Notes: generated by a model not told the origin, from the sequence alone. A stretch of 64,000 bases of DNA from CAISIP01 sp031396205 (GCA_031396205.1 JANNKH010000101.1:1-64000); one strand, 5' to 3'; shown: positions 42,288 to 52,198, counted from the stretch's first letter. Translations and numbers: made by a program.

Positions 42288-43106
42288 TCAGACGCGGTGG
42301 AACACCAGGTCCCACACGCCATGACCGAGCCGCACACCGCGCTGCTCGAACTTGGTCAGTGGCCGGTAGTCCGGTCGTGGCGCGTAACCGGCCAGCTGCG
42401 GATGACGGCCCAGCTGTCGGTTCACCAGCAGCGGCTCGCCCGACAGTACCTGCAGCATCTGTTCGGCATAGGGCTGCCAGTCGGTTGCGCAGTGCAGGTA
42501 TCCGCCCCGCTTGAGGCGGTTGGCCAGTCTGTGCACCAGCGCCTGCTGGATCAGGCGGCGCTTGTTGTGGCGCTTCTTGTGCCAGGGGTCGGGAAAGAAA
42601 ATATGTGCGCCATCCAGACCCCGTGCCGGCTGGGCCGGGTCCCAGACAGGCAGCATCCTGTCAATGACCTCGACCGCGTCATGCGCCAGGATGCGGATAT
42701 TGTCCAGGCCCAGAGCGTCGACGCGTTTGAGCAAGGCGCCCACGCCTGGTTCATGGACTTCGCAGCACAGGAAATCCGTACCTGTCAGCGCACTGGCGAT
42801 ATGCGCGCTGGCCTCGCCCATGCCAAAACCGATCTCCAGCACCAGCGGTCGCTGCGTCGCCGAAGGTGGCGCGTCGCCTGCGGCAAGCTGCGGATAGAGA
42901 CGGGCCAGGGGTTCCAGCGAATCGCGGTAGGCCAGCAGGAAGCGTGGTCCCAGCTCCTGCAACGCGCGGCTCTGGCCGGCGGTGGTACGCCCGGCACGGC
43001 GCACGAAACTGCGGATCGCCTTGGGAAAGGCTACGTCCGCGGGTGCGGACCCGCCCGGAGCGCTTGTATCAGGCGGTGCGGGCGGGGAAACAGTGGATGC
43101 ATTCAC
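42288..43106 (-). CDS. trmB: tRNA (guanine-N7)-methyltransferase
   Basis: TrmB of 272 residues, making m7G46 in tRNA with S-adenosylmethionine. LVLEIGFGMGEASAHIA is the cofactor loop; FFPDPWHKKRHNKRRL and YLHCATDWQPYAEQML are diagnostic of TrmB. A longer than usual, Pro/Ala-rich N-terminus (about 35 residues) is present. Start GTG 43106 overlaps the gluQ stop as GTGA; an in-frame GTG at 43133 also exists. Confidence 0.93.
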   Translation of the reverse strand: MNASTVSPPAPPDTSAPGGSAPADVAFPKAIRSFVRRAGRTTAGQSRALQELGPRFLLAYRDSLEPLARLYPQLAAGDAPPSATQRPLVLEIGFGMGEASAHIASALTGTDFLCCEVHEPGVGALLKRVDALGLDNIRILAHDAVEVIDRMLPVWDPAQPARGLDGAHIFFPDPWHKKRHNKRRLIQQALVHRLANRLKRGGYLHCATDWQPYAEQMLQVLSGEPLLVNRQLGRHPQLAGYAPRPDYRPLTKFEQRGVRLGHGVWDLVFHRV

Positions 43107-44080
43107 GGACCTGGATTGTAGAGATCGCGCCACCTGCCCACCCAGGCCAACAACGCGTCGCCCACGGGTCCCGGATGCGTGGGCAGGTCCAGGGCGGTGG
43201 CGGCCTGATTCAGCGCGCCCATCGGCATGCCGGTGTCGAGCGCCGCGGCGCCGTTCTGCTTGGACAGCTTCTCCCCGTCCGCGGCCAGCACCAACGGCGT
43301 GTGCAGGTAGCGCGGCGTGGGCAATCCCAGCGCATGGTGCAGCAGGATCTGGCGCGCCGTGTTGTCAGCCAGGTCCTGGCCGCGCACGACATGGCTGATC
43401 TGCTGCGCCGCGTCGTCCACCACCACGGCCAACTGGTAGGAGAAAGGCCCGTCCGAGCGCTGCAGCACGAAGTCACCGACGGTGGCGGCCACGTCCTGGT
43501 GTTGGGGGCCCATGCGTCGATCGGTCCAGTTCACCCGTGCGCCGTCGATGCGTGGCGAATCTGGACCCACGGGGATGGGACGCCGCGCGGTTTCGACCAG
43601 GCCCTTGTCGTCAATATGAAAGCGCCATGCCTGTGCCGTCTTGCCCGCCAGGCCGTTGCGACACGTGCCCGGGTACACCATTTCCTGATGCCGCAGCCGG
43701 GTTATGCCCCGCTCCAGCAATGCCAGTTCGATGTCCCTGCGCGAACATCCGCACGGGTAGGCCAGGGCCAATGCGACAAGCTGGTCACGGGCCCGGGCAT
43801 ACCGAACCTGCCTGTGCGACTGGTAGACCGGCGGCTCGTCGGGCAGCAAGGCGCAATCTGCCAGTTGGCGCAGCAGCGTGTCGGCCGCACCGGGAATGCA
43901 GCGGGGTGTGTCGAGGTCCTCGATACGGACCAGCCAGCGCCCGCCGATGCCCCGGTTCCAGGCCCGGGCATCCAGCCAACTGGCCAGCGCTGCCACCAGC
44001 GAGCCGGCGTGCAATGGCCCGGTCGGCGACGGAGCGAAACGCCCCACATAGCCGCGAACGGGTCCTTGCAATTCACGCAC
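43103..44080 (-). CDS. gluQ: Glutamyl-Q tRNA(Asp) synthetase
   Basis: Truncated GluRS-like enzyme of 325 residues, without the anticodon-binding half; it attaches glutamate to queuosine at position 34 of tRNA-Asp. HIGH-region APSPTGPLHAGSLVAAL, the family zinc site CGCSR...Y...C, and the KMSKS-like GEKLSKQNG are seen. Start GTG 44080. Coupled to trmB (GTGA overlap), so two tRNA-modification genes form one unit with the pseudouridine synthase gene next. Confidence 0.94.
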   Translation of the reverse strand: MRELQGPVRGYVGRFAPSPTGPLHAGSLVAALASWLDARAWNRGIGGRWLVRIEDLDTPRCIPGAADTLLRQLADCALLPDEPPVYQSHRQVRYARARDQLVALALAYPCGCSRRDIELALLERGITRLRHQEMVYPGTCRNGLAGKTAQAWRFHIDDKGLVETARRPIPVGPDSPRIDGARVNWTDRRMGPQHQDVAATVGDFVLQRSDGPFSYQLAVVVDDAAQQISHVVRGQDLADNTARQILLHHALGLPTPRYLHTPLVLAADGEKLSKQNGAAALDTGMPMGALNQAATALDLPTHPGPVGDALLAWVGRWRDLYNPGP

Positions 44081-44098
44081 GCCTGCGCGGCGCCCGCT

Positions 44099-45154
44099 TC
44101 ACACCGCTGCCAGTGCCATCTCCAGGCCTGATACGAACGCGTCTTCCACCCGATGCCCGATACACCAGTCACCGCAGGCGCCGAGTGCCGTTTTGCTGTC
44201 CCACAGATGGCTCTGGCCCAGCGGCTGCACGGTTTTGGCGAACATCCATCGGTGCATGTCGGCATGTGCTGGCTCGGCGCGGATCCCGGTTACTTCGGCG
44301 AACGCACGCTGCAGCTTGGCCTGCACCCGTTGCGCATCGTCCTGCAGATGTTCGCGTGACCATTCGGCGCTGGCTTGCACCGTCCAGCGCTCGATCGGCG
44401 AACGTCCGGGCTTGGAAGATTCGCGTGCCAGCCAGGCGATCCGGTGGTGGGTGCTGCGTGCCGCGTTCCACTGCGGCCCCAGCGCATTGAGCCCCGGCTG
44501 CATGGCCTGGGGAAAAGCCAGCATCATGGTCCAGCAGGGCGCCACCTGCACGGCGTCGATGCGGGCGATCCAAGGCGAGGCGAGTTCCGAGTTCTGCAGC
44601 AGTTCGCGAGTCTGCCAGGCGGGGATCGCCAGTACCACCGCATGGAAGCCATCGAAGCTGCGGCGTTCATGTTGGCCATCCACATCGGGGCCGACCGTAT
44701 GCAGCTTCCACGACGCAGTCGCTGTTGCAGAGCGCTCGATCCGGGTCACCCGGGTCTGGGTCTGCACCGAGCCGGCCGCGACCAATGGGCGTGCCCACTG
44801 CACCGGCAGGTCGATCATGCCCGGTGTTGCGACCCAATGGGGTTCCTGCGCTGGCAGGCCGGCGGCAACGGTACGGCCATGCGCATCGAGCACGCGCACG
44901 GTATTGGCGCTCCAGGGCTTGCACAGGTCCGGCACGGTTTGCAATGCCAGCGCGAACCGGTTGTCGCGCACGGTGAAGTATTGCGCGCCATGGTCGAAGC
45001 CGCCGAATGGGCTGGCGCGGGTGGCCATGCGCCCACCAGGTCGCCAGCTCTTTTCAAACACCGTCACCGCGTGTCCAGCCTGTGCCAGGGTGCGGGCGCA
45101 GCTCAGGCCTGCGATGCCGGCACCAATGACAGCGAGGTGGCGAGACTGGGGCAT
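44099..45154 (-). CDS. Renalase-like FAD-dependent oxidoreductase
   Basis: Protein of 351 residues. The N-terminal Rossmann fold HLAVIGAGIAGLSCARTL with the following FEKSWRPGGRMATR binds FAD; FDHGAQYFTVRD and the C-terminal GDWCIGHRVEDAFVSGLEMA are as in bacterial renalase-like proteins (COG3380). ATG 45154 with GGAG upstream; open frame to 45211. Ends 18 bases before gluQ in the same direction. Substrate unknown, perhaps aberrant NAD(P)H isomers as for renalase. Confidence 0.85.
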   Translation of the reverse strand: MPQSRHLAVIGAGIAGLSCARTLAQAGHAVTVFEKSWRPGGRMATRASPFGGFDHGAQYFTVRDNRFALALQTVPDLCKPWSANTVRVLDAHGRTVAAGLPAQEPHWVATPGMIDLPVQWARPLVAAGSVQTQTRVTRIERSATATASWKLHTVGPDVDGQHERRSFDGFHAVVLAIPAWQTRELLQNSELASPWIARIDAVQVAPCWTMMLAFPQAMQPGLNALGPQWNAARSTHHRIAWLARESSKPGRSPIERWTVQASAEWSREHLQDDAQRVQAKLQRAFAEVTGIRAEPAHADMHRWMFAKTVQPLGQSHLWDSKTALGACGDWCIGHRVEDAFVSGLEMALAAV

Positions 45155-45214
45155 GGTCGGTTCTCCGGGGTTGGTTGACTGCACTGTACACGCCTGCGTC
45201 GGTGTCACCACGGC

Positions 45215-46153
45215 TCAGACAATGGCATGGCGGTGCAGCAAAGCCTTGCGCGTGGCGGCGCCGTCGAGTCGGCGCAGCCACCACTGCAATGCGCGCCCGG
45301 TGGGCGCCGGCGAGGTGTTGCGCCACGCATAGAACAGGCGCGCACTGCGGGATGCGCGCTCCGTTGCCTTGGCCACCAAACGCCCTGAATCCAGGTAGGG
45401 CCTGGCCATGGGTTCGGGTACGAACCCGCCACCGAGGCCGCGCAACTGGGCATCGAGCTTGGCATGCATCGTCGGCACGGTGAACACATCCTGGCCGCCG
45501 AGCAGACCCAGCGTCATGCCGTTGCCGCGCTGGATCGAGTCGGCGACCGCCACCGCCCGATGCTGGCGCATCACGCTATCGGACAGTGGCTCGGCGGCGC
45601 TGGCGATCGGGTGGTGCGGCGCCACCGCATAGACAAAGATGATGTCGCCGAGCACCTTGCCGTGGATATCGATGTTGTTGGACGGCTCGGGTACACCGAT
45701 GGCCAGGTCGGCCTGCCCGGATGTCAGGGCGTCCAGCGTGCCGGTAAGGGTTTCGTCGCGCAGGCGCAATCGGGTGGGTGGCGCCAGCGACAGGAAGTCA
45801 CCACACAGCTCCATCATGGTGGGCCGGGAAATGACGCCGTCCACCGCAATCGTGAACTGCGTCTCCCAGCCAGTGGCAACCCGTTTGACCCGGTTGGCAA
45901 TGGCCTGCAGGTCCTCGAGCAGTCGCCCGCCTTCACGCAAGAGTTCCAGGCCGGCAGGCGTGGGCCTGGCCTGGCGGGTGCTGCGGTCGAACAGCAGCAC
46001 GTCGAGCGCGTTCTCGATCTGGCGTACCCGGTAGGTCAGCGCGCTCGGTACCAGGCCCATGCTGCGGGCGGCGGCGGCAAAACTGCCGCTGCTGGCGATC
46101 TGTTGCAACATGGCCAGGCTGTCGGGTGTCAGCACGGTGTGCGCTTTTGGCAT
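45215..46153 (-). CDS. LysR-family transcriptional regulator
   Basis: Protein of 312 residues. The N-terminal winged helix-turn-helix (LQQIASSGSFAAAARSMGLVPSALTYRVRQIENAL, within 15-50) is standard LysR; the remainder is the effector-binding domain. Transcribed divergently from the pirin-doxX-flavodoxin genes with 134 bases between, which makes it their likely regulator. A quinone or electrophile as inducer is inferred from the target genes. Confidence 0.92.
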   Translation of the reverse strand: MPKAHTVLTPDSLAMLQQIASSGSFAAAARSMGLVPSALTYRVRQIENALDVLLFDRSTRQARPTPAGLELLREGGRLLEDLQAIANRVKRVATGWETQFTIAVDGVISRPTMMELCGDFLSLAPPTRLRLRDETLTGTLDALTSGQADLAIGVPEPSNNIDIHGKVLGDIIFVYAVAPHHPIASAAEPLSDSVMRQHRAVAVADSIQRGNGMTLGLLGGQDVFTVPTMHAKLDAQLRGLGGGFVPEPMARPYLDSGRLVAKATERASRSARLFYAWRNTSPAPTGRALQWWLRRLDGAATRKALLHRHAIV

Positions 46154-46167
46154 GGGGCGAGGTTTCG

Positions 46168-46182
46168 TTCGAATATTTTGAA
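46168..46182. promoter_or_regulatory. Candidate LysR binding site
   Basis: TTCGAATATTTTGAA, an interrupted palindrome (TTC-N9-GAA) with an internal T-N11-A, lies in the AT-rich stretch 15 bases upstream of the lysR start, in the divergent lysR-pirin intergenic region. This is the usual form and place of an autoregulatory LysR site. Confidence 0.45.
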
Positions 46183-46287
46183 TGATGCCATCAGTCCGGG
46201 TGAACCCCCGCCAGGCCGGGATGTCCTACAGTGGCTGCTGGCCGGCACAACGTCGGCAACACCTTGGTAACTAAAGGAGCAACACCC

Positions 46288-46989
46288 ATGCTGGCATTGC
46301 GCAAGTCGGAACAACGCGGCCTGGCCGACCACGGTTGGCTCAAGTCCATGCACAGTTTCTCGTTCGCCGGTTACCACGATCCAGAGTACATGGGTTGGGG
46401 CAACCTGCGGGTGATCAACGAGGACCGGATAGCGCCCGGTACCGGTTTCGGAACCCATGGCCATCGCGACATGGAAATCATCAGTTATGTGGTCAGTGGT
46501 GAGCTGGCGCACAAGGACACACTGGGCAATGTCAAGGCGATACCGCCGGGCGATGTGCAGCGCATGAGCGCCGGCACCGGGGTGCAGCACAGCGAGTTCA
46601 ACCACGCGCCGAACGCCACGACCCATTTTCTGCAGATCTGGATCGAGCCTGACGCGATCGGCGTCGCACCCGGTTACGAACAACGCACGTTCCCGGCCTC
46701 GGACAAGCGCGGCGCCTTGCGCCTGGTGGCATCGCGCGATGGCGCGCAGGGCTCGGTCCGCATGCATGCGGACGCGGCCATGTACTGCGGCCTGTTCGAT
46801 GCCGGCGAGTCGGACTCGCTGGCACTCGACCCCGCACGCAAGGCGTATGTCCAACTGGTACGTGGCCATCTGCTGGTCAATGGCCAGGCTTTGCGTGCCG
46901 GCGACGCATTGCGCATACAGGGCGAGGCGCTGCTGACACTGAGCGACGGGCGCGACGCGGAAGTGCTGGTGTTCGATCTGGCTCCCTGA
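46288..46989 (+). CDS. Pirin-family bicupin
   Basis: Protein of 233 residues, two cupin domains. The metal site of the N-terminal domain is GTHGHRDMEIISYVVSGELAHKD with the later VQHSEFN and histidine/glutamate ligands; MHSFSFAGYHDPEYMGWGNLRVINED is the family N-terminus. Homologues (YhhW) act as quercetin 2,3-dioxygenase in vitro. AAAGGA upstream of ATG 46288. First gene of a unit with doxX and a flavodoxin-like gene, typical of electrophile/quinone stress. Confidence 0.92.
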   Translation: MLALRKSEQRGLADHGWLKSMHSFSFAGYHDPEYMGWGNLRVINEDRIAPGTGFGTHGHRDMEIISYVVSGELAHKDTLGNVKAIPPGDVQRMSAGTGVQHSEFNHAPNATTHFLQIWIEPDAIGVAPGYEQRTFPASDKRGALRLVASRDGAQGSVRMHADAAMYCGLFDAGESDSLALDPARKAYVQLVRGHLLVNGQALRAGDALRIQGEALLTLSDGRDAEVLVFDLAP

Positions 46990-47053
46990 CGGCTGGCGTA
47001 CGTTGATCGTCCCCGAACAATTGTTTTTTGCTTAACTTTTGAAGGTCTTTCCC

Positions 47054-47467
47054 ATGTTTACTGCAATGCAAAACCCTCTCGCCCTGATCGGTCGCCTGTT
47101 GCTGGCGGCCCTGTTCCTGCCTGCGGGCATCAGCAAGATCAGCGGTTTCTCGGGTACGGTTGGCTATATAGCATCGGCTGGTCTGCCGCTGCCGGAGGTG
47201 GCCGCGGCATTGGCCATCGTGCTTGAGGTTGGCGCAGCCCTGGCTTTGATCCTGGGTTGGGGCACCCGCTGGGCAGCTCTGGCGCTGGCGTTATTCACAC
47301 TGGTGGCCACCGTGGCTTTCCACAACTTCTGGGCCATGCCGGCAGAGCAGGTCATGATGCAGCAGTTGATGTTCTTCAAGAACATCGCGGTGGTGGGCGG
47401 CTTGCTGGTACTGGCCGCCTTCGGCGCGGGCGCATTGAGCATCGACGCGCGCCGAGCGGCGCACTGA
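47054..47467 (+). CDS. DoxX-family membrane protein
   Basis: Inner-membrane protein of 137 residues with four hydrophobic helices. LIGRLLLAALFLPAGISKISGF is the DoxX start signature, followed by helices around VAAALAIVLEVGAALALILG, ALALALFTLVATVAFHNFW and FKNIAVVGGLLVLAAFG. GAAGG precedes ATG 47054. Between pirin and flavodoxin genes; a redox-related role in the membrane is likely. Confidence 0.9.
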   Translation: MFTAMQNPLALIGRLLLAALFLPAGISKISGFSGTVGYIASAGLPLPEVAAALAIVLEVGAALALILGWGTRWAALALALFTLVATVAFHNFWAMPAEQVMMQQLMFFKNIAVVGGLLVLAAFGAGALSIDARRAAH

Positions 47468-47540
47468 GCAAGTTGTGCTCCGGTACCCTGGAGACTCCCG
47501 GAGTGCAGGGTTTTGCGGGTTGTTTACGAGGCAATGACAC

Positions 47541-48095
47541 ATGAACCAGGTCGTGGTGGTTTTTCATTCGGGCTATGGCCATACGCTGCGTATGGCGCAG
47601 GCGGTCGCGGATGGCGCGGATGCCCAATTGCTGGCCATCGACGCCGACGGCAACCTGCCTCCAGGCGGTTGGGAGGCACTGGCCCAGGCCAGCGCCATCA
47701 TCTTTGGCTCGCCTACCTACATGGGCAGCGTGAGTTGGCAGTTCAAGAAATTCGCCGACGCATCCAGCAAGCCTTGGTACGTGCAAGCCTGGAAGGACAA
47801 ACTCGCCGCAGGATTCACCAACAGCGCCGGCCTGAGCGGCGACAAGTTGTCGACCCTGTTCACGCTGTTCACGCTGGCCATGCAGCACGGCATGATCTGG
47901 GTCAGTCAGGGCCTGATGCCGGCCAATACCAAGTCGGCGACCCGCAAGGATGTCAACAGCCTGGTCTCGTACAGCGGCGCGATGGCGCAATCGCCCGCCG
48001 ATGGCGGCGCGGCCGATATGTCCAGCGGCGACCTGGAGACGGCTCGCTTGTTCGGCCAGCGGGTCGCACAACAGGTGGAGCGGATGAAGCCCTGA
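47541..48095 (+). CDS. Flavodoxin-like (WrbA-type) NAD(P)H:quinone oxidoreductase
   Basis: Protein of 184 residues with a flavodoxin fold. FMN phosphate loop HSGYGHTLRMAQ (9-20), and SPTYMGSVSWQFKKFAD and FTNSAGLSGDKLSTLFTLFTLAMQHGM match the WrbA-like flavodoxin family. It likely reduces quinones by two electrons, protecting against redox cycling. Third gene of the pirin-doxX unit, 73 bases after doxX. Confidence 0.88.
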   Translation: MNQVVVVFHSGYGHTLRMAQAVADGADAQLLAIDADGNLPPGGWEALAQASAIIFGSPTYMGSVSWQFKKFADASSKPWYVQAWKDKLAAGFTNSAGLSGDKLSTLFTLFTLAMQHGMIWVSQGLMPANTKSATRKDVNSLVSYSGAMAQSPADGGAADMSSGDLETARLFGQRVAQQVERMKP

Positions 48096-48098
48096 GGC

Positions 48099-48623
48099 TT
48101 AAGCCGCAGGTACGGCCAGATACCGGTTGAGCCGAGCCTTCCAGGCGCCGACGATGGCGGGGTCGGACGCGCCGGGGTATACCCGTTCGGGCGCGAACAA
48201 GGCGCAGGATTCGCCGTTGCGTAGCTGCAGTTGCAGAAAATAGCGTATTGCCCTTTGTGTGCGGGTCTGCAGGCAGGCCACCTGCACCTCCTGGATATGG
48301 GCGAAGGCAATCCGGTGTAGCTTGCGCCCGAAAAGACGCCGGTCCTCGATCCGGATTTCGCGCAGGACCGGATCTACCACGATGCTCTGGCGTGCATGGG
48401 CCATCAGCGTGGCGCCACCGATCAGCAGCAGCAGCACGCCGAAAAGAAATCCGGCCCGGCCACTGGACTCTCCCGGCTGGGCATCACGCAACAAGGCAAC
48501 CAGCGCCAGTCCCATGACCAGGCAGGCGGAGGACAGGCTTGCCTGCTGGCGGCTGTTGCTGTGTGTTTCCCAGGAATCCATCGGTGTTGCCGGACGCGGC
48601 CGCTGTGGCGAAGCTTGTCGCAT
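48099..48623 (-). CDS. Small membrane protein with PH-like domain
   Basis: Protein of 174 residues. Two adjacent hydrophobic segments (ACLVMGLALVALL and GFLFGVLLLLIGGATLMA, about 34-80), then a beta-rich domain (IVVDPVLREIRIEDRRLFGRKLHRIAFAHIQEVQV) like small bacterial PH-domain membrane proteins. Function unknown. ATG 48623; an internal ATG at 48581 is an alternative. Divergent from dnaE. Confidence 0.65.
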   Translation of the reverse strand: MRQASPQRPRPATPMDSWETHSNSRQQASLSSACLVMGLALVALLRDAQPGESSGRAGFLFGVLLLLIGGATLMAHARQSIVVDPVLREIRIEDRRLFGRKLHRIAFAHIQEVQVACLQTRTQRAIRYFLQLQLRNGESCALFAPERVYPGASDPAIVGAWKARLNRYLAVPAA

Positions 48624-48712
48624 TGTGGCCTACCCGATACGTGCCATCGAACGGCTGGCCGCGCAGGGGCAAGCGCCGGCAAGGGCACAGCCGCAAAACC
48701 TACAATGAATCC

Positions 48713-51700
48713 ATGTATGTTCATTTGCGTCTGCACACCGAGTTCTCCATTGTCGACGGCACCAACCGTATCGACGACACCATAGCGGTGGCAGCGGCAG
48801 ACAAGCAGCCTGCGCTGGCCATCACCGACCTGGGTAATCTGTTTGGCGCGATCAAGTTCTACAAGGCGGCGCGCAGTGCCGGTGTCAAGCCGCTGATCGG
48901 CGCCGAGATCGTGATCGAGGGGTTGGGCGCCGACCCGCTGGCCCTGTCGCGCATGATCCTGCTGGTGCACAACCATGCGGGCTACCTGAACCTGTGCGAG
49001 CTGCTGGCGCGTGCCCACACGCAGAACACCGCGCGCACCCAGCCGGTCGTCAAATGGGCCTGGCTGGGCGAACGGGCCGAAGGCTTGATCGCCTTGTCCG
49101 GGGCCCAGGCCGGCGCAATCGGGCAGGCCTTGTTACAGCAGGACACGGCGCGTGCCCACGACGTGGCGCTGCAACTGGCAGCGCGGTTCCCGCATCGCCT
49201 GTATCTGGAGTTGCAACGCGCCGGCCGACCAGACGACAACCGCCATGTGGCTGCAACCGTGCAGCTGGCGGCACGGTTGCGCCTGCCGGTGGTGGCCACC
49301 CATCCGGTGCAGTTCACGCAGCCTGACGATTATGAAGCGCATGAGGCGCGGGTCTGCATTGCCGACGGCGAGATCCTGGGCAATCCGCGCCGGGTGCGTC
49401 GCTTTACGCGGGAGCAGTATTTCAAGTCGACCGAGCAGATGGAGCAATTGTTTGCCGACCTGCCCTCGGCGCTGGCCAATACGGTCGCAATTGCCCGGCG
49501 CTGCAACTTGTCGCTGGTGCTGGACAAGCACCAGTTGCCCGACTTTCCAATCCCGCTGGTCGACGGCCGGCAGATGACGCCCGAGGCCTACTTCCGGCAT
49601 GTGTCACACCAGGGGCTGCAACAGCGGTTGGCGCATCGGTATCCAGATCCGTTGCAGCGCCAGGCGCAGCAGGCGCGCTACGTCGAGCGGCTCGAGTTCG
49701 AGATGCAGACTATCCTGAAAATGGGTTTCCCCGGTTACTTCCTGATCGTGGGGGATTTCATCAACTGGGCCAAGAACAACGGCTGTCCGGTCGGACCGGG
49801 CCGCGGCTCGGGCGCCGGTTCGCTGGTGGCGTATTCACTGGGCATCACCGACCTGGATCCGCTGCACTACAACCTGCTGTTCGAGCGCTTCCTGAATCCG
49901 GAGCGGGTATCGATGCCCGACTTCGATATCGACTTCTGCCAGGCCAATCGGGACCGGGTCATCGACTACGTGAAGTCCAAGTACGGCAAGGAGGCGGTGA
50001 GCCAGATCGCGACCTTCGGCACCATGGCCGCGCGCGCCGCGATCCGCGACGTCGGACGGGTGCTGGACATGAGCTACACCTTCTGCGACGGCATCAGCAA
50101 ACTGATACCGAACAAGCCCGGCACCCACATCACGATCGATGGCGCGATCAAGGCCGAGCCGATCCTGGCCGAGCGGCTGGCGAAGGAGGAGGACGTGCGC
50201 ACGCTGCTGGCGCTGGCGCAAAAGCTCGAAGGCTTGACCCGCAACGTAGGCATGCATGCCGGCGGGGTGCTGATCGCACCCGGCAAGCTGACCGACTTTT
50301 GCCCGCTGTACCAGCAGCCGGGCAGCGACTCTGCAGTCAGCCAGTACGACAAGGACGACGTGGAGGCGGTGGGGCTGGTGAAGTTCGACTTTCTGGGGCT
50401 GGCCACACTGACCATCCTGGAGATCGCGAAAGAGTTGATTCGCAGCCGCCACAAGGGCCAGGAGAATTTCGCCTTCGAGAACCTGCCGCTGGACGATGCC
50501 AAGGTGTACCGCCTGTTCACCGATGGCCAGACCGAAGCCGTGTTCCAGTTTGAATCGCGCGGCATGCAGGGCATGCTGCGCGATGCCAAGCCGACGCGAT
50601 TGGAGGACCTGATCGCGCTCAATGCGCTATACCGCCCCGGCCCGATGGACCTGATTCCGACGTTTGTGGCGCGCAAGAATGGCCGCGAGGAGGTGGAGTA
50701 TCCGCACCCGATGGTGGCCGCGATGCTCTCCGAGACCTATGGCATCATGGTCTACCAGGAACAGGTGATGCAGACGGCGCAGATCCTGGGCGGTTATTCC
50801 CTTGGCGGTGCCGATATGCTGCGCCGGGCGATGGGCAAGAAGAAGCCCGAGGAAATGGCGGTGCAGCGGCAGATCTTCCGCGACGGCTCGGCAAAGAACA
50901 ACATCGATCAGACCAAGGCCGACGAGGTGTTCGACCTGATGGAGAAGTTTGCCGGCTACGGCTTCAACAAGTCGCATGCCGCCGCCTACTCGCTGCTGGC
51001 CTACCAAACGGCCTGGCTCAAAGTGCATTTCACGGCAGAGTTCTTTTGCGCCAACATGACGGTGGAGATGGACAACACCGACAAGCTGCGCCTCCTGTAC
51101 GAGGACGCGCGCAAACAGGGCATGGCCTTCGAGCCGCCGGACGTGAACCGGGGCATGCACCGCTTCGAGCCGGTGACCGACAGCACTATCCGGTATGGCC
51201 TGGGCGCCATCAAGGGAACCGGCCAGCAGGCGATCGAGGCCATCGTCGCGGCGCGCGGCGACGGTGGGCCGTTCACCGGCTTGTTCGATTTTTGCGTTCG
51301 CGTCGACCGAACCCGGCTCAACAAGCGATGCCTGGAGGCGCTTATCAAGGCCGGTGCGTTTGATGCGCTGCAGCGCAATCGCGCCGCGCTGGTAGCATCG
51401 ATCGACCTGGCATTCGACTACGCTGCAGCCAACCAGGCCAATGCGCTGCAGGGCGGTCTGTTCGACATGGGCGGTCCGGATGACCATGGCTCCAGCACGC
51501 AGGAGCCCGATTTGTTGGATGCCGTTCCGTGGGGCGTCAAGGAGCAGCTGGGGCAGGAGAAGACCGCGATCGGCTTTTACTTGTCGGGACACCTGTTCGA
51601 CGAAGTCGCGCCGGAGGTGCGACGCTTTGTCAGGCGCCAGATCGACGACCTGATCGATACCCGCGAACCGCAGCTGTTGGCCGGCATCGTCAGCGACGTG

Positions 51701-52198
51701 CGGTTCATCAATGGCCAGCGCGGCAAGCTGGCCTTGTTCAAGCTGGACGACAAATCGGGCGTGATCGAGGCGCGCGCCGATGAAGCCTTGATCAATGCCC
51801 ACAAGCAGTTGCTCAAGGACGACCAGTTGATCATCGTGATGGGCAAGCTGATGCCGGATCGGTTCACTGGAGGCATGCAACTCAATGTGAACCAGATCTG
51901 GGATCTGGACCAGGCGCGATGCCGCTTCGGCAAGTTCCTGCGAGTGGCGGTCAACGGTCGGCCGCCGGATGTGGCAGCTCTCCTCAAAGAGTTTCCTGCC
52001 CGCAGCGAGCAGACCGAACAGGGCGAACTGGTGCGTGGCCTGGGCATCCGCCTGCTGGTCACCCGCACCGGCGAGACCGGCGGTGCCAGCGCTGAATTGC
52101 AACTGGGCGATGGGATGCGATTCTTTCCGAGCGATGCCGCACTGGCGCACTGGCGCGCGCAGGCCGTGCAGGGTCAGGCGGTCATCGTCTACGAGTAA
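48713..52198 (+). CDS. dnaE: DNA polymerase III alpha subunit
   Basis: Replicative polymerase of 1161 residues, standard DnaE1 length. PHP domain at the N-terminus (HLRLHTEFSIVDG), polymerase core with GPGRGSGAGSLVAYSLGITDLDPL and the catalytic aspartates in SMPDFDIDFCQ, fingers region QYDKDDVEAVGLVKFDFLGL, and ESRGMQGMLRDAKP. The C-terminal half holds the helix-hairpin-helix and OB domain (LLAGIVSDVRFINGQRGKLALFKLDD) and beta-clamp-binding tail. ATG 48713 chosen by homology; the frame is open to 48539. Confidence 0.97.
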   Translation: MYVHLRLHTEFSIVDGTNRIDDTIAVAAADKQPALAITDLGNLFGAIKFYKAARSAGVKPLIGAEIVIEGLGADPLALSRMILLVHNHAGYLNLCELLARAHTQNTARTQPVVKWAWLGERAEGLIALSGAQAGAIGQALLQQDTARAHDVALQLAARFPHRLYLELQRAGRPDDNRHVAATVQLAARLRLPVVATHPVQFTQPDDYEAHEARVCIADGEILGNPRRVRRFTREQYFKSTEQMEQLFADLPSALANTVAIARRCNLSLVLDKHQLPDFPIPLVDGRQMTPEAYFRHVSHQGLQQRLAHRYPDPLQRQAQQARYVERLEFEMQTILKMGFPGYFLIVGDFINWAKNNGCPVGPGRGSGAGSLVAYSLGITDLDPLHYNLLFERFLNPERVSMPDFDIDFCQANRDRVIDYVKSKYGKEAVSQIATFGTMAARAAIRDVGRVLDMSYTFCDGISKLIPNKPGTHITIDGAIKAEPILAERLAKEEDVRTLLALAQKLEGLTRNVGMHAGGVLIAPGKLTDFCPLYQQPGSDSAVSQYDKDDVEAVGLVKFDFLGLATLTILEIAKELIRSRHKGQENFAFENLPLDDAKVYRLFTDGQTEAVFQFESRGMQGMLRDAKPTRLEDLIALNALYRPGPMDLIPTFVARKNGREEVEYPHPMVAAMLSETYGIMVYQEQVMQTAQILGGYSLGGADMLRRAMGKKKPEEMAVQRQIFRDGSAKNNIDQTKADEVFDLMEKFAGYGFNKSHAAAYSLLAYQTAWLKVHFTAEFFCANMTVEMDNTDKLRLLYEDARKQGMAFEPPDVNRGMHRFEPVTDSTIRYGLGAIKGTGQQAIEAIVAARGDGGPFTGLFDFCVRVDRTRLNKRCLEALIKAGAFDALQRNRAALVASIDLAFDYAAANQANALQGGLFDMGGPDDHGSSTQEPDLLDAVPWGVKEQLGQEKTAIGFYLSGHLFDEVAPEVRRFVRRQIDDLIDTREPQLLAGIVSDVRFINGQRGKLALFKLDDKSGVIEARADEALINAHKQLLKDDQLIIVMGKLMPDRFTGGMQLNVNQIWDLDQARCRFGKFLRVAVNGRPPDVAALLKEFPARSEQTEQGELVRGLGIRLLVTRTGETGGASAELQLGDGMRFFPSDAALAHWRAQAVQGQAVIVYE

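Noticed and set aside
47016..47025. AACAATTGTT palindrome before doxX followed by T residues
   Set aside because: Perfect palindrome without loop, in an AT-rich stretch; too short to call as terminator or operator.
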